From: Tragulus kanchil
Taxonomy: Eukaryota > Chordata > Mammalia > Artiodactyla > Tragulidae
Reading direction: 5' to 3'
Assembly (NCBI GenBank): GCA_022376925.1
Contig: JAIOJX010000005.1
Location: 16,086,501 to 16,150,500 of the forward strand
DNA length: 64,000 bases
The notes beneath the pieces were generated by a model. The model searched no databases. It saw only the letters and a program-made list of their open reading frames with translations, and had not been told where the DNA came from. How positions within the stretch are numbered: position 1 is the first letter of the stretch; each line of letters starts with the position of its first letter. Position numbers and translations under genes: made by a program. Shown here one piece after another: positions 47,730 to 58,830 of this stretch.

Positions 47730-48245
47730 ACTTTTTCTCACATGGTTACCGTCTTTTTTTTTTATGAGAACACATGAAATCTATTGTCTTAGCAAATTTC
47801 AGGTGTTCAATACTCTATTATTATGTTTGTCCTAATTTGTCTAATGCTGTACATTAGGTTCTAAGCTTATTAATTCTGTGTAACTAAAACTCTATCGCTT
47901 GATCAGCATCTACCCATTTCCCCCACCTCTTCACCCCAAGAGGTTAGATTGCACATTTAAGTGAGATCACACATTTTTTTTTCTCTTTCTGTGTCTGGCT
48001 TATTTCAGTTAACACAGTGTCTCCCAGGTTCATCCATGTTGTTTTGAATGACTGAATCTCCTTCCTTGTTAAGGCTAAATTACACACACACAGACACATT
48101 TTTTTTCTTCATTCATTCATCGGTAAATGGGCATTACATTGTTTCCATATCTTGACTGTTGTAAAGTTATTGTAAAATAATGCTGCAATCAACATGGAAG
48201 CACAGATGCCTGAATATTTTCTTTTATTTGCTTACATTATTGACT
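47730..48245 (-). mobile_element. L1MA/MB-type 3' UTR, antisense
   Basis: Clear reversed L1 3' UTR: ctggcttatttcagttaaca, ggttcatccatgttgttttg, ttgtttccatatcttgactg, aataatgctgcaatcaacat. Includes a short CA run at 48085-48105. Confidence 0.8.
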
Positions 48246-48525
48246 TTTTACATATTAAAAGAAATCAAGGATAAAAAAGTAACCAATAAAGCAACATGTC
48301 TGACTTGAGCTTGTATTCTTCCCGTCAACCTTACGCATCTGAAACCACCACAAAAAGACCCCGTACTTTTATGTGTCCTAAGATGTTGTTTTGGGCTTTT
48401 AGGTAATCTGGAGGTAATCGAGGATAAAGCTATGAGAAAAATGAAGTCTATAACTGGTATTTTAGGCTTAAATTGATCAACTCAATTTTCTTCCACTTGT
48501 ATATTCTACAAATTGGTCATATCAA
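48246..48525. other. unique non-coding DNA
   Basis: No supported feature. Confidence 0.5.
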
Positions 48526-48527
48526 CT

Positions 48528-48724
48528 GTGAGTCATATTCACTCAGTTTTGTCTGGATCTTTGCAACCCAATGGATTGGACCCTCTGTCCATGGAATTCT
48601 CCAGAGAAGAATACTGGAGTGAGTTGCCATTCCCTTCTCCAGGGGATCTTCCAAACCTAAGGATCAAACCCAGTCTCCTGTGTTGCAGACAGATTCTTTA
48701 CCATCTGAGCCACCAGGGAAGCCC
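48528..48724 (-). mobile_element. Bov-tA SINE
   Basis: Antisense full-length element: cactcagttttgtctggatc, agaatactggagtgagttgc, cagattctttaccatctgag, ccaccagggaagccc. Confidence 0.92.
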
Positions 48725-49066
48725 AGGGGGTAAGGAAGTATATAGGATACAACTGAAAACAACATTGTTCTTGGCCTTGTTGCTTTCTAGTGGGACAGAG
48801 AGACAAATGAGATAAATGAGATAAATATTACAAGATAACTAGAGGATGCTATGAGAACACTTAGGAGGAGAACCTAACATAAGAACATTTCAGAAATCTC
48901 AAAAAGCCCATTGTCTTGCATCACCTGTACAGAGGCAAGAGAAAGAAGATGTGGGATAAAATGAGTATATCTCTGTGACAAAGGATTAACACAGAGACTT
49001 TTTGAATGATGTCCTAGAAATCTTTGTAATGGTTTTTATGTGCTATTTTTCATTTGCCAATAATAT
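48725..49066. other. unique non-coding DNA
   Basis: No supported feature. Confidence 0.5.
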
Positions 49067-51400
49067 GGTTTCATATTATACTATTATCATTATTCACTGT
49101 TTACAGATAAAGCAAGTAAAGTGGTAAAATTTGCACTGCCAACCCCACCTCTTGCTCTTCTGTAATCATTCTGAGAGGCTGACAGGTTGGGATTATAATT
49201 CTTATTCCTTGAGTTTCAGATTTGGGGCAAAGCTTGCTGTACTACATTGACTCTTAGAATGAAGTGCTTGGGTTTCCCTTTTTTGAATAAACTATTGCTT
49301 ATTTTTATGATATATTTTCTTTTATTTTATATTTGCTATCTACACATTAAAAGGAAGTTGGATGGCTTATATTTTCAATGATATTTGAAGATAGCTATGC
49401 CAAATGTGGTATTTCCCAAGCTTTGCAGACTCTTTCTCTTCATTTCCAAGTATTGTAAATGCTTTTTTGTAACACAAAAGTCTCATTAATAACCATTGAA
49501 ATGTCAGTTTTTCTCATTCTTTTCTCTTGAAAGTTTGAGTTCTGCTATTGACTTAAGCTTTTTTTTTTAATGCCCTGAGGATTTCCTTTCATAATAATAA
49601 TTAAAAAAAAAAACAAAATGAAAGACCACTTAACAAGAATGGCATTGTCTCCATGAATAGATATGGCAAAAGAATAAAGTCAATGTTAGGATTATCATCC
49701 TTGCCAATATCCTTTCAGGTGTATTTTGTAGACTAAACTGAGGGTGAAGGACAAGGAAAGGCTGGAAGGCATAAGTACAGACATTCCATTTTGGCTCAAG
49801 GTACTTCAAACCAAGCTAGAGCAGGAGCTTTACATAAAAGGACGTTTTTCTGCTAATGATCTCTTTAGGCAAAAATGACCCACCCGATGATACCAAAACC
49901 CTTTTTTATATTAAATGAGGGTGGTATTATAACTCTAAAAGAATGAAAGGAGTTCTTTTCTCTGAAATAGTTTTGGTATTTTAATATTTTGGAAGTCTAC
50001 TTAACTGCCCAGATAAGTCTGTGTTAGCCTTCTGTGTCCTTATATTGGTAGCAGTGTCATTAAAAATTCAAACAGAAAAACAGAACAATAAAGGATGTTT
50101 TCGTTGAGTTATGGAAGATAGAAACTTTCCTATTCTTCTGACAGGTTCTAGGCAGATGCTTCTAAAGTAAAGCATTTCAAATCCATACAAAATGTGTACT
50201 TGGTTTTGTGATCGTGTTGACATTCAGGATAAAAGGTTTCATATTATACTATTATCATTATTCACTGTTTACAGATAAAGCAAGTAAAGTGGTAAAATTT
50301 GCACTGCCAACCCCACCTCTTGCTCTTCTGTAATCATTCTGAGAGGCTGACAGGTTGGGATTATAATTCTTATTCCTTGAGTTTCAGATTTGGGGCAAAG
50401 CTTGCTGTACTACATTGACTCTTAGAATGAAGTGCTTGGGTTTCCCTTTTTTGAATAAACTATTGCTTATTTTTATGATATATTTTCTTTTATTTTATAT
50501 TTGCTATCTACACATTAAAAGGAAGTTGGATGGCTTATATTTTCAATGATATTTGAAGATAGCTATGCCAAATGTGGTATTTCCCAAGCTTTGCAGACTC
50601 TTTCTCTTCATTTCCAAGTATTGTAAATGCTTTTTTGTAACACAAAAGTCTCATTAATAACCATTGAAATGTCAGTTTTTCTCATTCTTTTCTCTTGAAA
50701 GTTTGAGTTCTGCTATTGACTTAAGCTTTTTTTAATGCCCTGAGGATTTCCTTTCATAATAATAATTAAAAAAAAAAACAAAATGAAAGACCACTTAACA
50801 AGAATGGCATTGTCTCCATGAATAGATATGGCAAAAGAATAAAGTCAATGTTAGGATTATCATCCTTGCCAATATCCTTTCAGGTGTATTTTGTAGACTA
50901 AACTGAGGGTGAAGGACAAGGAAAGGCTGGAAGGCATAAGTACAGACATTCCATTTTGGCTCAAGGTACTTCAAACCAAGCTAGAGCAGGAGCTTTACAT
51001 AAAAGGACGTTTTCTGCTAATGATCTCTTTAGGCAAAAATGACCCACCCGATGATACCAAAACCCTTTTTTATATTAAATGAGGGTGGTATTATAACTCT
51101 AAAAGAATGAAAGGAGTTCTTTTCTCTGAAATAGTTTTGGTATTTTAATATTTTGGAAGTCTACTTAACTGCCCAGATAAGTCTGTGTTAGCCTTCTGTG
51201 TCCTTATATTGGTAGCAGTGTCATTAAAAATTCAAACAGAAAAACAGAACAATAAAGGATGTTTTCGTTGAGTTATGGAAGATAGAAACTTTCCTATTCT
51301 TCTGACAGGTTCTAGGCAGATGCTTCTAAAGTAAAGCATTTCAAATCCATACAAAATGTGTACTTGGTTTTGTGATCGTGTTGACATTCAGGATAAAAGG
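49067..51400. repeat. tandem duplication L (1.17 kb)
   Basis: Copy 1 is 49067-50234 and copy 2 is 50235-51400, perfectly abutting at ggataaaagg/tttcat. The visible differences are run lengths: ten T at 49559-49568 against seven at 50727-50733, and gacgtttttctgc against gacgttttctgc. It contains no recognised mobile element. Confidence 0.97.
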
Positions 51401-53435
51401 AGGCTATTCCTCAATCCTATTCAAAGGGGAAACAGTCTGAGGATTTTGCCCTTCTCCCCACTGAAAGTGAATTGCAAAAATTACTCACCCTTTGATCATG
51501 CTTGTTTGTTAAAAAATGTATCAAATCAACTGCTGGTTTAAATTTCTATGTATCTTTTACTTCCACAGTATGACTTTTAAAAATACTGGGCATTTTATGT
51601 GATGCTGCACCTGTGATCTATTCTACATTATTGATCGTGGAGAGCCATACAAGAAACAGTCTGTTATGCCTCTTTTCCAGTCTTCCCTGAGACTTCCTTT
51701 TATCTCTCCTCATATAATGGCACGATACCTTCACAGCATGACACTGCAGACGGAGGTGGCTACATTTTCAACCTCTCCTCCGGATTCACATCCTGGAGGA
51801 GAAAAGAAAGGCTCTACAAAGAGACTGGACTTCAGAGTTTGCTCTAAGGGAGCACAGGTTTACATGTGTCAGAGCGAAAAGAACAAGTGCGGTAGAGGGC
51901 GAGCACTGGGTGCTCAGAGTTAAGCACCACCGCCCCCAGTCTAATGGATAATAGAGTCATTAATTCTGCTGATTAACTTGGCCTTGGGGTTCATGGAAAT
52001 GACATCCACCTCTTTTTTTTTTTTTTTTGTAAGCTCAAACTGTGGAACGAGGGAACATAAAAAAAAAACAAGCTAATTAGAGAGAAATCAGGAGAAAAGA
52101 ACCAGAGAGAAAAGAAAGACAGTTTGAGCATTAATGAGACTTGTTTGGGGAGAGACTGTGACAGGCTCTTCAAAAGCATTATTATTACATGTGTCACCAT
52201 TTCATAGATGGCGAGAACTACCTTTGAGCTTCATGCTGATAGTTAATGATTTGAAACTATAAAAAGATTGAAAAGGTAAAAGGGAAAACGTCAGACTCAA
52301 CTGGATTTTAATGAGCTTATTATTATTTTTTTCCCAAGGACAGCAGCCTGGAAAGTAAAGAAAGTTCACATCCTTTCTATTCTTCACTCTCTGGAGTTTC
52401 GCTTCTTTCTTACAGATGCAGTTGGCGAAGGAACAATGGGAGAAGGATACCCAAGGTCTACACTCGAAGATCTGGGAGGTATTCTTTTTCCTAGAAGATG
52501 GGTGGTAGTGAGGGCAGCACAGGGTCTTAAATGACACAACAAGGAGAGATTGACAGAGGAGACAGCAATAGCGCTTGTTTGTTTGGGGGGACATGCTGAG
52601 CAGAAGCCATCTTCACACTGTGAGATGGAACAAAGAAATCCAGAGTGATTACACAGGTTCATTTATCAGTATCACTGCTTCAGCTATTGCTGTGTGCAAC
52701 AATGAGATGACAAGGCATTTATTGCTGATGGTTGGTTATTAGTCGCATTATAGGAAACATTAGAGGAGAGCAGGATGCGTTGGCCAGGAAGACAATAGCT
52801 TTCTGGGCTCAGAACTCAGCAGGGTAGTCATGTCATTAAATTTGGTAGTGCCAGTTTAATTTTTTTTTTTTTTTAGGAAAAAAAAAAACTGGAAAGAAAC
52901 TTTGAAAATGAATTCAGTAACCCCATTTTTACCTTAATAGTAACTGTCAGGATTTTACTCCCTGGGTGCTCAGTTATGTGTTAGTAGGCTCAGCACACAG
53001 AGAAGGCTCACATAGAAGGGTCACATATTTTCAAAAGAATTGAATGCCAGTGAAATCGGATTTCACTTCTTTTCAAATGATTTTCTTGTGGTCCTTGAAA
53101 CATTAAATCTTGATTATGGTACAGTGTACCAAGGAACAAATGACTCATCGGGAACCAGGGTCAAATCAACTGCCTTACTCATGAGTTTCTGATGAATTCC
53201 TGTCTGAAATAAGAGACCTACATTGCTGAGTTGAAAGAGGTAGCCTAGCTCATTGCAAAGCAACAGTGTTGCATATAGAACAGGGGCCTGAATCCTTTTT
53301 TATTTCTTCAAAGCTCCTCTTCTAGCATCTACTGATGTAAATAAACCTGAACTCACTGTATACATATACCTGAGCTTGCTACGTTCAAATGTGTATTCTG
53401 GTCTACTTACCTGTAGAGTGATTGTAAACATTCAA
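51401..53435. promoter_or_regulatory. repeat-poor, conserved-looking block
   Basis: About 2 kb without recognisable SINE or LINE. From 51660 to 52330 it is rich in homeobox-like words (gtcattaattctgctgatta near 51956, agctaattagag near 52070, gcattaatgag near 52130, ttttaatgagcttatt near 52306), and at 51720-51905 it keeps CpGs. Two T/A runs (52013-52028 and 52860-52890) interrupt it. The frame at 51666-51923 is open but has no recognisable domain. I infer a cis-regulatory block. Confidence 0.35.
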
Positions 53436-53439
53436 AAAA

Positions 53440-54111
53440 TAAAGATCATGGCATCCCGTCCCATCACTTCATGGCAATAGATGGGAAAAAATGGAAATGA
53501 AGACAGACTTAGTTTGTTGGGTTCCAAAATCACTGAAGATGGTGACTTCATCCATGATATTAAAAGACGTTTGCTCCTTGGCAGAAAAGCTGTGACAAAC
53601 CTAGACAGCATATTAAAAAGCAGAGAGAGATCACTCTGTCGACAAAGGTCTGTATAGTCCAAGTTATGATTTTTCCAGGGGTCATGTACAGATGTGAGAG
53701 CTGGACCATAAAGAAGGCACAGTGCCAAAGAATTGACGCTTTTGAACTGTGGCTCTGGAGGAGACTCTTGAAATCCCTTGGACAGCGAGGAGATCAAACC
53801 AGTCAATCCTAAAGAAAATCAACCCTGAATATTAATTGGAAGGACAGATGCTGAAGCTCCAATATTTTGGCCATCTGATTTGAAGAGCCTGCTCATTAGA
53901 AAAGACCCTGATGCTGGGAAAGATTGAGGGCAGAAGGATAAGGGCATGACAGAGGATGAGATGGCTGGATGGCATCACTGACTCAATGGACGTGAGTTTG
54001 AGCAAACTCCAAGAGATAGTGAAGGACAGGGTAGCCTTGAGTGGTACAGTCCATGGGGTTGCAAAGAGTCAGAGACGACAGAGCGACTGAACTGAACTGA
54101 ACTGAAATAGA
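53440..54111 (+). mobile_element. BovB 3' end, sense
   Basis: Begins at aagatcatggcatcccgtcc and ends in the ACTGA repeats (gaactgaactgaactgaa). It corresponds to the last roughly 220 codons of the polymerase plus tail, broken by several frameshifts and stops. Slightly longer than the copy at 290-945. Confidence 0.92.
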
Positions 54112-55912
54112 ACAGAGTTGAAAATAACCACCTGAAGAAGATCTTGAGGGCCAGAGGGATTATTAAAAAAGAATTCTATTTAAAAACTTTCTATTCTAGC
54201 GATTCAGAAGAACACGTTAAACATGAATCTATTCTCATATCAATTCGAGATTACTAAAATAGTTCTACTTGGGAATAAATGGAATCATGAAGATATAAAT
54301 AAACTTGACCAAGGTTTTAGTCTTTCTCCAACTTAAGACTGAAAGCTCAGATATGTATTTCAGAACTTCTGTGACTTCTGCTCAAACAGTAGGTGTACAC
54401 TCTTATTAATTTTGTACACTTTTCATTTTCCCCAAATACTGAAGATTATTAAAATAAAATATTTTCAGTTGCAAGCAAAATGGAGGCACCTTAAGACTCT
54501 TCTTTGGTGCTGGGCATGAACAAAGTTCTACATGAAGCATGGAAGATATTTTTACAAAGTATATTGGAGAAAATAAGGCTTGGTTCCAGCTGGAAAGGGT
54601 ATTATTTCTTGGGCGTTATTTCCCCCAGGGCTAAGTTTAGGAATTTCCTCTTGAAGAAGGCTTTCCTGATCCCTAAGAAGTGCATTATGTATCTCGCCTT
54701 TGTGCTTTTCCTTCGTTGGGCTTAGCACATTTTATGAAACTTGTTCATTTACATGAAATGACAGCATATTAAAAAGCAGAGAGAGATCACTCTGTCGACA
54801 AAGGTCTGTATAGTCCAAGTTATGATTTTTCCAGGGGTCATGTACAGATGTGAGAGCTGGACCATAAAGAAGGCACAGTGCCAAAGAATTGACGCTTTTG
54901 AACTGTGGCTCTGGAGGAGACTCTTGAAATCCCTTGGACAGCGAGGAGATCAAACCAGTCAATCCTAAAGAAAATCAACCCTGAATATTAATTGGAAGGA
55001 CAGATGCTGAAGCTCCAATATTTTGGCCATCTGATTTGAAGAGCCTGCTCATTAGAAAAGACCCTGATGCTGGGAAAGATTGAGGGCAGAAGGATAAGGG
55101 CATGACAGAGGATGAGATGGCTGGATGGCATCACTGACTCAATGGACGTGAGTTTGAGCAAACTCCAAGAGATAGTGAAGGACAGGGTAGCCTTGAGTGG
55201 TACAGTCCATGGGGTTGCAAAGAGTCAGAGACGACAGAGCGACTGAACTGAACTGAACTGAAATAGAACAGAGTTGAAAATAACCACCTGAAGAAGATCT
55301 TGAGGGCCAGAGGGATTATTAAAAAAGAATTCTATTTAAAAACTTTCTATTCTAGCGATTCAGAAGAACACGTTAAACATGAATCTATTCTCATATCAAT
55401 TCGAGATTACTAAAATAGTTCTACTTGGGAATAAATGGAATCATGAAGATATAAATAAACTTGACCAAGGTTTTAGTCTTTCTCCAACTTAAGACTGAAA
55501 GCTCAGATATGTATTTCAGAACTTCTGTGACTTCTGCTCAAACAGTAGGTGTACACTCTTATTAATTTTGTACACTTTTCATTTTCCCCAAATACTGAAG
55601 ATTATTAAAATAAAATATTTTCAGTTGCAAGCAAAATGGAGGCACCTTAAGACTCTTCTTTGGTGCTGGGCATGAACAAAGTTCTACATGAAGCATGGAA
55701 GATATTTTTACAAAGTATATTGGAGAAAATAAGGCTTGGTTCCAGCTGGAAAGGGTATTATTTCTTGGGCGTTATTTCCCCCAGGGCTAAGTTTAGGAAT
55801 TTCCTCTTGAAGAAGGCTTTCCTGATCCCTAAGAAGTGCATTATGTATCTCGCCTTTGTGCTTTTCCTTCGTTGGGCTTAGCACATTTTATGAAACTTGT
55901 TCATTTACATGA
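53604..55912. repeat. tandem duplication M (1.15 kb)
   Basis: Copy 1 is 53604-54756 and copy 2 is 54760-55912, constant offset 1156, three junction bases. The unit starts inside BovB, so copy 2 holds a BovB piece lacking its first 164 bp. Confidence 0.97.
54760..55267 (+). mobile_element. BovB piece created by junction M
   Basis: Copy of 53604-54111. Its 5' edge is a duplication junction and not a LINE truncation point. Confidence 0.9.
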
Positions 55913-56160
55913 GTGCTCTTTTCTGTTTGAAGGTACAATACTAAGAAAAAAGTACAAATATTTAAAATAGTTGATCTTATTTGTCAGCAGAACAAAGGAA
56001 GAAGCAATAGATGAGTCTAAATCAGTGTCACTCTATCATATTTCCCCAGATTTTTTTTATTGTCTTTTTAAACTCCTTGACTCTCCCTAATAACTCCCTG
56101 GTTTTATTCACAGAAAGTCTTAAGAGATACTATTTATGCTTCATATTTTCTCTCTACTCT
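55913..56160. other. unique non-coding DNA
   Basis: No supported feature. Confidence 0.5.
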
Positions 56161-56173
56161 GCCAGTCATTACT

Positions 56174-56475
56174 TTTTTGGGGGAGCGGGGGTGGATTGGG
56201 GAGGGAAGGGGGCGGATGGGCCACTTCTATTTGTCTTTCATTTATCTATTTTCATCCATCTTTGTTCTTTTGCCCGTGTGGGCCTCCCATCGCGGTGGCC
56301 TCTGTTGTTGCAGAGCACTGGCTCTGTGCGCATGCGCTCGAGATTTCCGGCTCGGTGATTGGACACACCGGTCCAGTCGCTCTGCGGCACGTGGGATCTT
56401 CCCAGGCCAGGGATCGAACCGGCGCCTTTTGCATTGCAAGGCGGTGTCCTTACCCACTGGACTGCCAGGGAAGCC
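56174..56475 (-). mobile_element. CHR-like tRNA-Glu SINE
   Basis: Antisense element without an ATTT tail, with B box gggatcgaacc near 56409. The flanks ccagtcattactttt (56162) and ccagtcatttactttt (56476) are its target-site duplication. Confidence 0.9.
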
Positions 56476-56527
56476 CCAGTCATTTACTTTTAAATGACAT
56501 TTAAATTGCCAAGCAGAACATATATAT

Positions 56528-56860
56528 GTTTTTTTTTTTTTCTTTTTTCTTTCTTATTTATTTTTTTGCTGGGGGCAAGTTGGGGAGGTAGGGGGGTGGG
56601 CGGGCCACTTCTATTGGTCTTTCATTTATCTATTTTCATCCTCTTTGTTCTTTGGCCCCTGTGGGCCTCCTATCACAGTGACCTCTGTTGTCGCAGAGCG
56701 CCGGCTCTGGACGCATGCGCTCCAGAGCTCTGGCTCGGTAATCAGGCACATCGGTCCAGCCGCTCCGCAGCACGTGGGATCTTCCCAGGCCAGCAATCGA
56801 ACTGGCACCCCTTGCCTTGCAAGGCAGTGTCCTTACCCACTGGACCGCCAGGGAAGCCCT
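56528..56860 (-). mobile_element. CHR-like tRNA-Glu SINE
   Basis: Second independent insertion of the same subfamily only about 50 bp further on, same orientation, with a T-rich left end. A TATATG-T flank occurs on both sides. Confidence 0.88.
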
Positions 56861-56884
56861 ATATGGTTTTTTTAAATTAAAAAA

Positions 56885-57062
56885 AAATTCTTTTTTGGCC
56901 ATGCTGGGTGTTGCTGTGTATGGGTTTTTCCCAGTTTTGGTACATGGGGCTTCTCTAGTTGCCCTGCAGCATGTGGGATATTAGTTCCTCAGCCAGGGAT
57001 TGAACTTGTGTTCCTTACATTGGAAGGTGGATTCTTAACCACGGGATCACCCGGGAAGTCTC
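56885..57062 (-). mobile_element. CHR-type SINE, head and short body
   Basis: Antisense: ttttttggccatgctgggtg, gcagcatgtgggatattagt, ccagggattgaacttgtgtt, gattcttaaccacgggatca. A different, shorter subfamily than its two neighbours. The copy at 58031-58208 is from duplication N. Confidence 0.85.
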
Positions 57063-57359
57063 CAGAATGTAAATTTGTAAGGACAAAATTTAATCCTTCA
57101 TTAGTATCTTATCTTTCATAGCCATTCGATAGAGTAGTTTTAGATTGTTTGTTGGGAAAGAGAAAATACTTGATTTCAGAAGTGACCAAGATAGGTCCCA
57201 ATAAGAAAAAGAACACGGAGGCCCACACATTGCCTCTTTCCTGAGTTGCTTTCATGGGATTTTAAATAAGTAAGTTCTTGATTTAGTTGAGCGACTTGGC
57301 AGGCATACATGAGGTGTTGGGTAATTACCACTGTCTTCATGTATATTTCCATTACAATT

Positions 57360-57485
57360 TCCACAGCAATCCTATGAGCCAGGCCAGACAGAGTCTTTAA
57401 TTCCTATTGTGCAGATGAGTAAACTGACAAAGAGTGTCTGGTCTAAGGGCAGAAAGGCAGGCATCTGCTGAGTGGTGGGGGTGAT
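57360..57485 (-). mobile_element. MIR remnant, antisense
   Basis: The sequence cacagcaatcctatgagcc and ttgtgcagatgagtaaactg is MIR core in reverse. The copy at 58506-58631 is from duplication N. Confidence 0.5.
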
Positions 57486-57747
57486 ACTCAGCACCTCCTC
57501 TTCCTGCTTCAGTACTTGTTTTATTATTCAAATCTAGACACCAAAATGAGCTCTTCAATTTGCTGCAAGTTTGCAGTTATGGTGCTATTACTGTTGGTAC
57601 CAGGAGCTCCTCAAAAAAGGAATACATGAATCTCAAACATTCGCTTTTCATGGTTATTCCTAAAGGTAGACAACCCCAAAATCGAAATAAAGGCACGTGC
57701 AATTAAGCAATTTGGGCCAAAGCAAAAGTTTGTAATTTTTTTTTTTT

Positions 57748-58006
57748 CGGGCCTCTTTTATTGGTCTTTCATTTATCTATTTTCATCCTCTTTGTTCTTT
57801 GGCCCCTGTGGGCCTCCTATCACAGTGACCTCTGTTGTCGCAGAGCGCCGGCTCTGGACGCATGCGCTCCAGAGCTCTGGCTCGGTAATCAGGCACATCG
57901 GTCCAGCCGCTCCGCAGCACGTGGGATCTTCCCAGGCCAGCAATCGAACTGGCACCCTTGCCTTGCAAGGCAGTGTCCTTACCCACTGGACCGCCAGGGA
58001 AGCCCT
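57748..58006 (-). mobile_element. SINE remnant created by junction N
   Basis: Copy of 56601-56860, missing its T-rich left end because the junction lies inside the element. Confidence 0.88.
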
Positions 58007-58830
58007 ATATGGTTTTTTTAAATTAAAAAAAAATTCTTTTTTGGCCATGCTGGGTGTTGCTGTGTATGGGTTTTTCCCAGTTTTGGTACATGGGGCTTCT
58101 CTAGTTGCCCTGCAGCATGTGGGATATTAGTTCCTCAGCCAGGGATTGAACTTGTGTTCCTTACATTGGAAGGTGGATTCTTAACCACGGGATCACCCGG
58201 GAAGTCTCCAGAATGTAAATTTGTAAGGACAAAATTTAATCCTTCATTAGTATCTTATCTTTCATAGCCATTCGATAGAGTAGTTTTAGATTGTTTGTTG
58301 GGAAAGAGAAAATACTTGATTTCAGAAGTGACCAAGATAGGTCCCAATAAGAAAAAGAACACGGAGGCCCACACATTGCCTCTTTCCTGAGTTGCTTTCA
58401 TGGGATTTTAAATAAGTAAGTTCTTGATTTAGTTGAGCGACTTGGCAGGCATACATGAGGTGTTGGGTAATTACCACTGTCTTCATGTATATTTCCATTA
58501 CAATTTCCACAGCAATCCTATGAGCCAGGCCAGACAGAGTCTTTAATTCCTATTGTGCAGATGAGTAAACTGACAAAGAGTGTCTGGTCTAAGGGCAGAA
58601 AGGCAGGCATCTGCTGAGTGGTGGGGGTGATACTCAGCACCTCCTCTTCCTGCTTCAGTACTTGTTTTATTATTCAAATCTAGACACCAAAATGAGCTCT
58701 TCAATTTGCTGCAAGTTTGCAGTTATGGTGCTATTACTGTTGGTACCAGGAGCTCCTCAAAAAAGGAATACATGAATCTCAAACATTCGCTTTTTCATGG
58801 TTATTCCTAAAGGTAGACAAACTCTTTCTT

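Larger units (their letters stand above)
56601..58820. repeat. tandem duplication N (1.15 kb)
   Basis: Copy 1 is 56601-57673, filler 57674-57747, copy 2 57748-58820, offset 1147. The filler is a scrambled version of sequence that continues properly after copy 2: aaataaaggcacgtgc at 57685 and 58860. Small changes: ggcacccctt against ggcaccctt, and cgcttttcatgg against cgctttttcatgg. Confidence 0.96.

Noticed and set aside
52202..52594. 130-codon minus-strand open frame
   Set aside because: The composition is low in charge order, it has no domain, no splice context and it overlaps the conserved-looking non-coding block. Not supported as a gene.
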